The notes under the pieces are model-generated. The model searched no databases, had not been told where the DNA came from, and was given only the letters and a program-made list of their open reading frames with translations. From Pseudoalteromonas sp. NC201 (GTDB taxonomy: Bacteria; Pseudomonadota; Gammaproteobacteria; Enterobacterales; Alteromonadaceae), in contig NZ_CP022522.1 of NCBI RefSeq assembly GCF_002850255.1, forward strand, positions 3,285,125 to 3,349,124: DNA of 64,000 nt. The letters run 5' to 3'. Numbering within the stretch: position 1 is the stretch's first letter; each line of letters starts with the position of its first letter. This document shows positions 61,779 through 64,000 of this stretch, piece by piece. Made by a program: the position numbers and the translations under genes.

Positions 61779-62838
61779 TGGTCACAATCCCCTGCTCTTT
61801 TATTACCCGCTCAAACATCGTAATAACAGCATCAACAGAAATTTGAGACATGAGTTCGCTACCTTTTGCCCGTGTTCCCCAGGGTAATTGCTCAGCAGTT
61901 TTACCCTTTTGCGCAATGAGGTTTTGATGATAAACCTCAACTACATAGTCTTGATACAGGTACGGCCCTGTGCGAGTTGGGTTGGAGTGAGCATACAAAC
62001 CGATCACCGGCGTTCCAACTGTCACAGCCATATGAGCAGGCCCAGTATCAGGTGCTAACACCAATTCGGCTTGCTCCAATACACAAAGTAGGGTTTTCAA
62101 ATCAGTTTTTCCCACTAAGTTTAATAACTCAGCTTGGCTGTGTTGTTGAATTTCGGCTGCTAAGTTTTGCTCAAGTTCCGTTGGGCCACCCGTTATCACC
62201 ACCTGAAACCCCAATGCAGCAGCATGATCTGCAACCCTAGCATAACGCTCAGGAAGCCAATTGCGCTCGGCTTTACTTGCCGCAGGCGATATCACAAAAA
62301 CCTTGCCTTCAGGTAATAGCGATTTTGCCGCAGCTTGATGAGCTGCCGTCACTGGCATCTGCCATGTTGGCTCACCGCACTCAGCACCAATTGCACGGGC
62401 AAAGTTTTGGAAACCTTCGAGCACATGTGGCGACTGTTGAGGTGCGATCCGCTTATTAATAAACAAACTGTGTAACTCTTTAGAGCGCCTTTTATCAAAG
62501 CCTATTTTTTGCTTTGCAGGAATAACTCGCGCAACAAGGTTGGCTCTTAACGCAACCTGCATATGTAGTAATACGTCAAACTTTTGCCCTTTGAACTTTG
62601 CCTTTAACGCCTTGAGCGCGGCTTTACCCTGCTTTTTGTCAAATACGACGAGCTCAACACCGGGTAGGTCAGCCAGTAACATGGCTTCCACTTTACCTAT
62701 CACCCACGTTATTTTCGCTTGCGGATGTGCGCGTTGGATCGCCTGTACAGCACTCACTGCATGGCACACGTCGCCAATCGCAGAAAGTCGCAAAATACAA
62801 ATAGAGGTCAAGGATTTGCTCAAAACAATAGTTCTCAT
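61771..62838 (-). CDS. Glycosyltransferase family 9, heptosyltransferase-like
   Basis: Inner-core LPS glycosyltransferase of about 355 residues using ADP-heptose. It shows ICILRLSAIGDVCHAVSAVQAI at the start, the phosphate-binding ISPAASKAERNWLPERYA, VVITGGPTE and LAPDTGPAHMAVTVGTPVIG followed by LYAHSNPTRTGPY. The last block is the ADP-heptose signature. Whether it is WaaC, WaaF or another family member is not decided. The ATG at 62838 has no good ribosome site; starts at TTG codons 10-15 residues later are possible. Confidence 0.85.
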   Translation of the reverse strand: MRTIVLSKSLTSICILRLSAIGDVCHAVSAVQAIQRAHPQAKITWVIGKVEAMLLADLPGVELVVFDKKQGKAALKALKAKFKGQKFDVLLHMQVALRANLVARVIPAKQKIGFDKRRSKELHSLFINKRIAPQQSPHVLEGFQNFARAIGAECGEPTWQMPVTAAHQAAAKSLLPEGKVFVISPAASKAERNWLPERYARVADHAAALGFQVVITGGPTELEQNLAAEIQQHSQAELLNLVGKTDLKTLLCVLEQAELVLAPDTGPAHMAVTVGTPVIGLYAHSNPTRTGPYLYQDYVVEVYHQNLIAQKGKTAEQLPWGTRAKGSELMSQISVDAVITMFERVIKEQGIVTNA

Positions 62839-62945
62839 GGAAAGTAACAAGCGCTTGATCTTAAATTAATCAAACAAGTTTGCAAGTTTCACTGAGGATG
62901 AAAAATCGTTAGAATGCCACAATTGACTCTTAAGAATCCTATATT

Positions 62946-63659
62946 GTGCAAATCACCAAACAGCCGCATAGCTATTTACTAACGCCTTCAACCCTAGATT
63001 ATGATGTTTCAGAAGAAATGTTTGACCCTGAATATTGGCAGAAAAATAATGCGATTGTCGGCTCGAAAGAAGGCCGAGCAACGGCGTGGTTCGTGCGGTT
63101 TAATCAAGGCATAGCGGTACTCAAGCACTATTATCGTGGTGGCTTAATCGGCAAGCTGTTGAGTGATCAATATATTTTTACCAAACTAGAAAATACTCGC
63201 GTATATCAAGAGTTTGCTTTGCTAGAGCAACTACAACTACAAGGTTTACCAGTCCCAACACCACTTGGCGCAAGAATATCGCTTCATTTTGGTATTTATC
63301 GTGCAGATATTTTGACCGAAGCGGTGTCTGATGCCACCAGTGTTTGCGAAATTTTGCAAGCAAGAACGCTTAGTACAAATGAACTGGAAAGTATCGGCCA
63401 CACCATTGCTCAGTTTCACCAAGCCGGTGCCTATCACGATGATTTGAACATCAACAATATTTTGTTTGATGCCAACGGCAAAGTATTTCTAATTGATTTT
63501 GATAAGGGCAAAATCATGCAGCCAAACTCAAGTTGGCAGCACGCAAACATGGAGCGTTTGCAACGTTCATTTAAAAAAGAGGCCGGCAAATGGCCGACCT
63601 TTTATTTTGATGAAAATCAATGGCAAGTATTGATGCAAGCCTATCACAGCGCACGTTAA
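62946..63659 (+). CDS. kdkA: 3-deoxy-D-manno-octulosonic acid kinase
   Basis: LPS-modifying kinase of 237 residues that phosphorylates Kdo. The protein-kinase-like fold shows the ATP lysine in [17 protein letters not shown], and the catalytic loop [12 protein letters not shown] followed by [21 protein letters not shown] near the end is typical of KdkA. It starts with GTG at 62946, 107 bp divergent from the glycosyltransferase gene. Its stop overlaps the hldE stop on the other strand by four bases. Confidence 0.93.
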   Translation: MQITKQPHSYLLTPSTLDYDVSEEMFDPEYWQKNNAIVGSKEGRATAWFVRFNQGIAVLKHYYRGGLIGKLLSDQYIFTKLENTRVYQEFALLEQLQLQGLPVPTPLGARISLHFGIYRADILTEAVSDATSVCEILQARTLSTNELESIGHTIAQFHQAGAYHDDLNINNILFDANGKVFLIDFDKGKIMQPNSSWQHANMERLQRSFKKEAGKWPTFYFDENQWQVLMQAYHSAR

Positions 63660-64000
63660 CGTTTTTGTAGCTGTGCCTTTTTAATCACATTGGAAGTCGA
63701 GCAGCCATCCAAAAATGCTAACACCTCGACTTTTCCACCTTGATTAAGCACATGCTCTGCACCTGCAATCTCTTCCACTTTATAGTCACCACCTTTGACC
63801 AAAATGTCAGGGCTGACCATTTCTATCAGCTTAGCTGGTGTGTCATTTTCTTCAACACAGCCAAACGGAATAACCCAATCCACAGAAGCGAGTGCAGATA
63901 ACACCATAGCCCGCTCTTTCAATGGATTGATTGGACGTTCAGGCCCTTTGAGTCGCGAGATTGATTCATCATTATTTAACCCAACGACGAGTCTATCTCC
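63656..64000 (-). CDS. hldE: ADP-heptose synthase HldE, C-terminal cytidylyltransferase part (partial)
   Basis: The frame is open to the window edge and encodes 114 residues: [20 protein letters not shown] and [20 protein letters not shown], then [18 protein letters not shown] and [15 protein letters not shown]. This is the adenylyltransferase domain of HldE, which makes ADP-heptose from heptose-1-phosphate. It may be the end of a full bifunctional HldE or a split HldC-type protein; the N-terminal kinase domain would lie beyond the window. Confidence 0.93.
   Translation of the reverse strand, partial: GDRLVVGLNNDESISRLKGPERPINPLKERAMVLSALASVDWVIPFGCVEENDTPAKLIEMVSPDILVKGGDYKVEEIAGAEHVLNQGGKVEVLAFLDGCSTSNVIKKAQLQKR

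Overview
The window is chromosomal DNA of a marine gammaproteobacterium, most probably Pseudoalteromonas or a close Alteromonadales relative. The genus call is inference. It rests on the protein families (lipoprotein M3 and M16 peptidases, a large Alteromonadales-style TonB-dependent receptor, GspAB, CstA, HD-GYP proteins), moderate-to-low GC, and the conserved neighbourhoods holD-rimI, guaBA, folB/folK/uppP, ubiCA, glpEG, tdh-kbl and LPS-core genes. About 60 genes are supported. Most are housekeeping and closely packed.

Layout. 1-2.7 kb: a zinc-starvation locus (end of a Zur-like Fur-family regulator, a class I dihydroorotase with an altered metal-site motif, and zinc-independent FolE2) split by a MITE-like repeat. 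2.8-8.7 kb: lipoprotein dipeptidyl carboxypeptidase, two further MITE-like elements, an NPEPL1-type M17 aminopeptidase and CstA. 8.8-19.7 kb: DinB under a LexA box, an aldo-keto reductase, NUDIX, NYN and DUF2726 proteins, MtnN, a CbiB-like protein, TyrRS, an M23 endopeptidase and an M20 amidohydrolase. 19.8-31.4 kb: an HD-GYP protein, GspAB, a CCA-adding enzyme without an HD domain, a TonB-dependent receptor, a hybrid histidine kinase, RimI-HolD and tRNA-Trp.

31.4-37.2 kb is the accessory segment. It holds two tiny ORFs, a methyltransferase divergent from an Rrf2-type regulator with two inverted repeats between them, and a REP-associated tyrosine transposase with outward-facing repeats at both ends. 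An IS1111-group IS110 element has inserted into one of those repeats; it has a structured RNA-like sequence just after its transposase. A 170-residue 'mini-FliF' gene follows, and right after its stop codon lies an 87-bp attC-like folded site, which suggests an integron cassette.

37.3-64 kb returns to core functions: GuaBA, XseA, CysE, DgkA, an M16 lipoprotein peptidase, an MTHFR-family paralog, a second copy of the first MITE, UppP-FolK-FolB, PlsY, TsaD, YjaG, DUF2007 and DUF2721 proteins, a response regulator with HD-GYP output, LysR, UbiCA, a FliL-like protein, GlpEG, Tdh-Kbl, then GmhB, a heptosyltransferase-like protein, KdkA and the C-terminal part of HldE for LPS inner-core synthesis. 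No CRISPR array, prophage or rRNA was seen. The best candidates for something undescribed are the mini-FliF cassette, the nested RAYT/IS1111 structure, and the Rrf2-methyltransferase pair.
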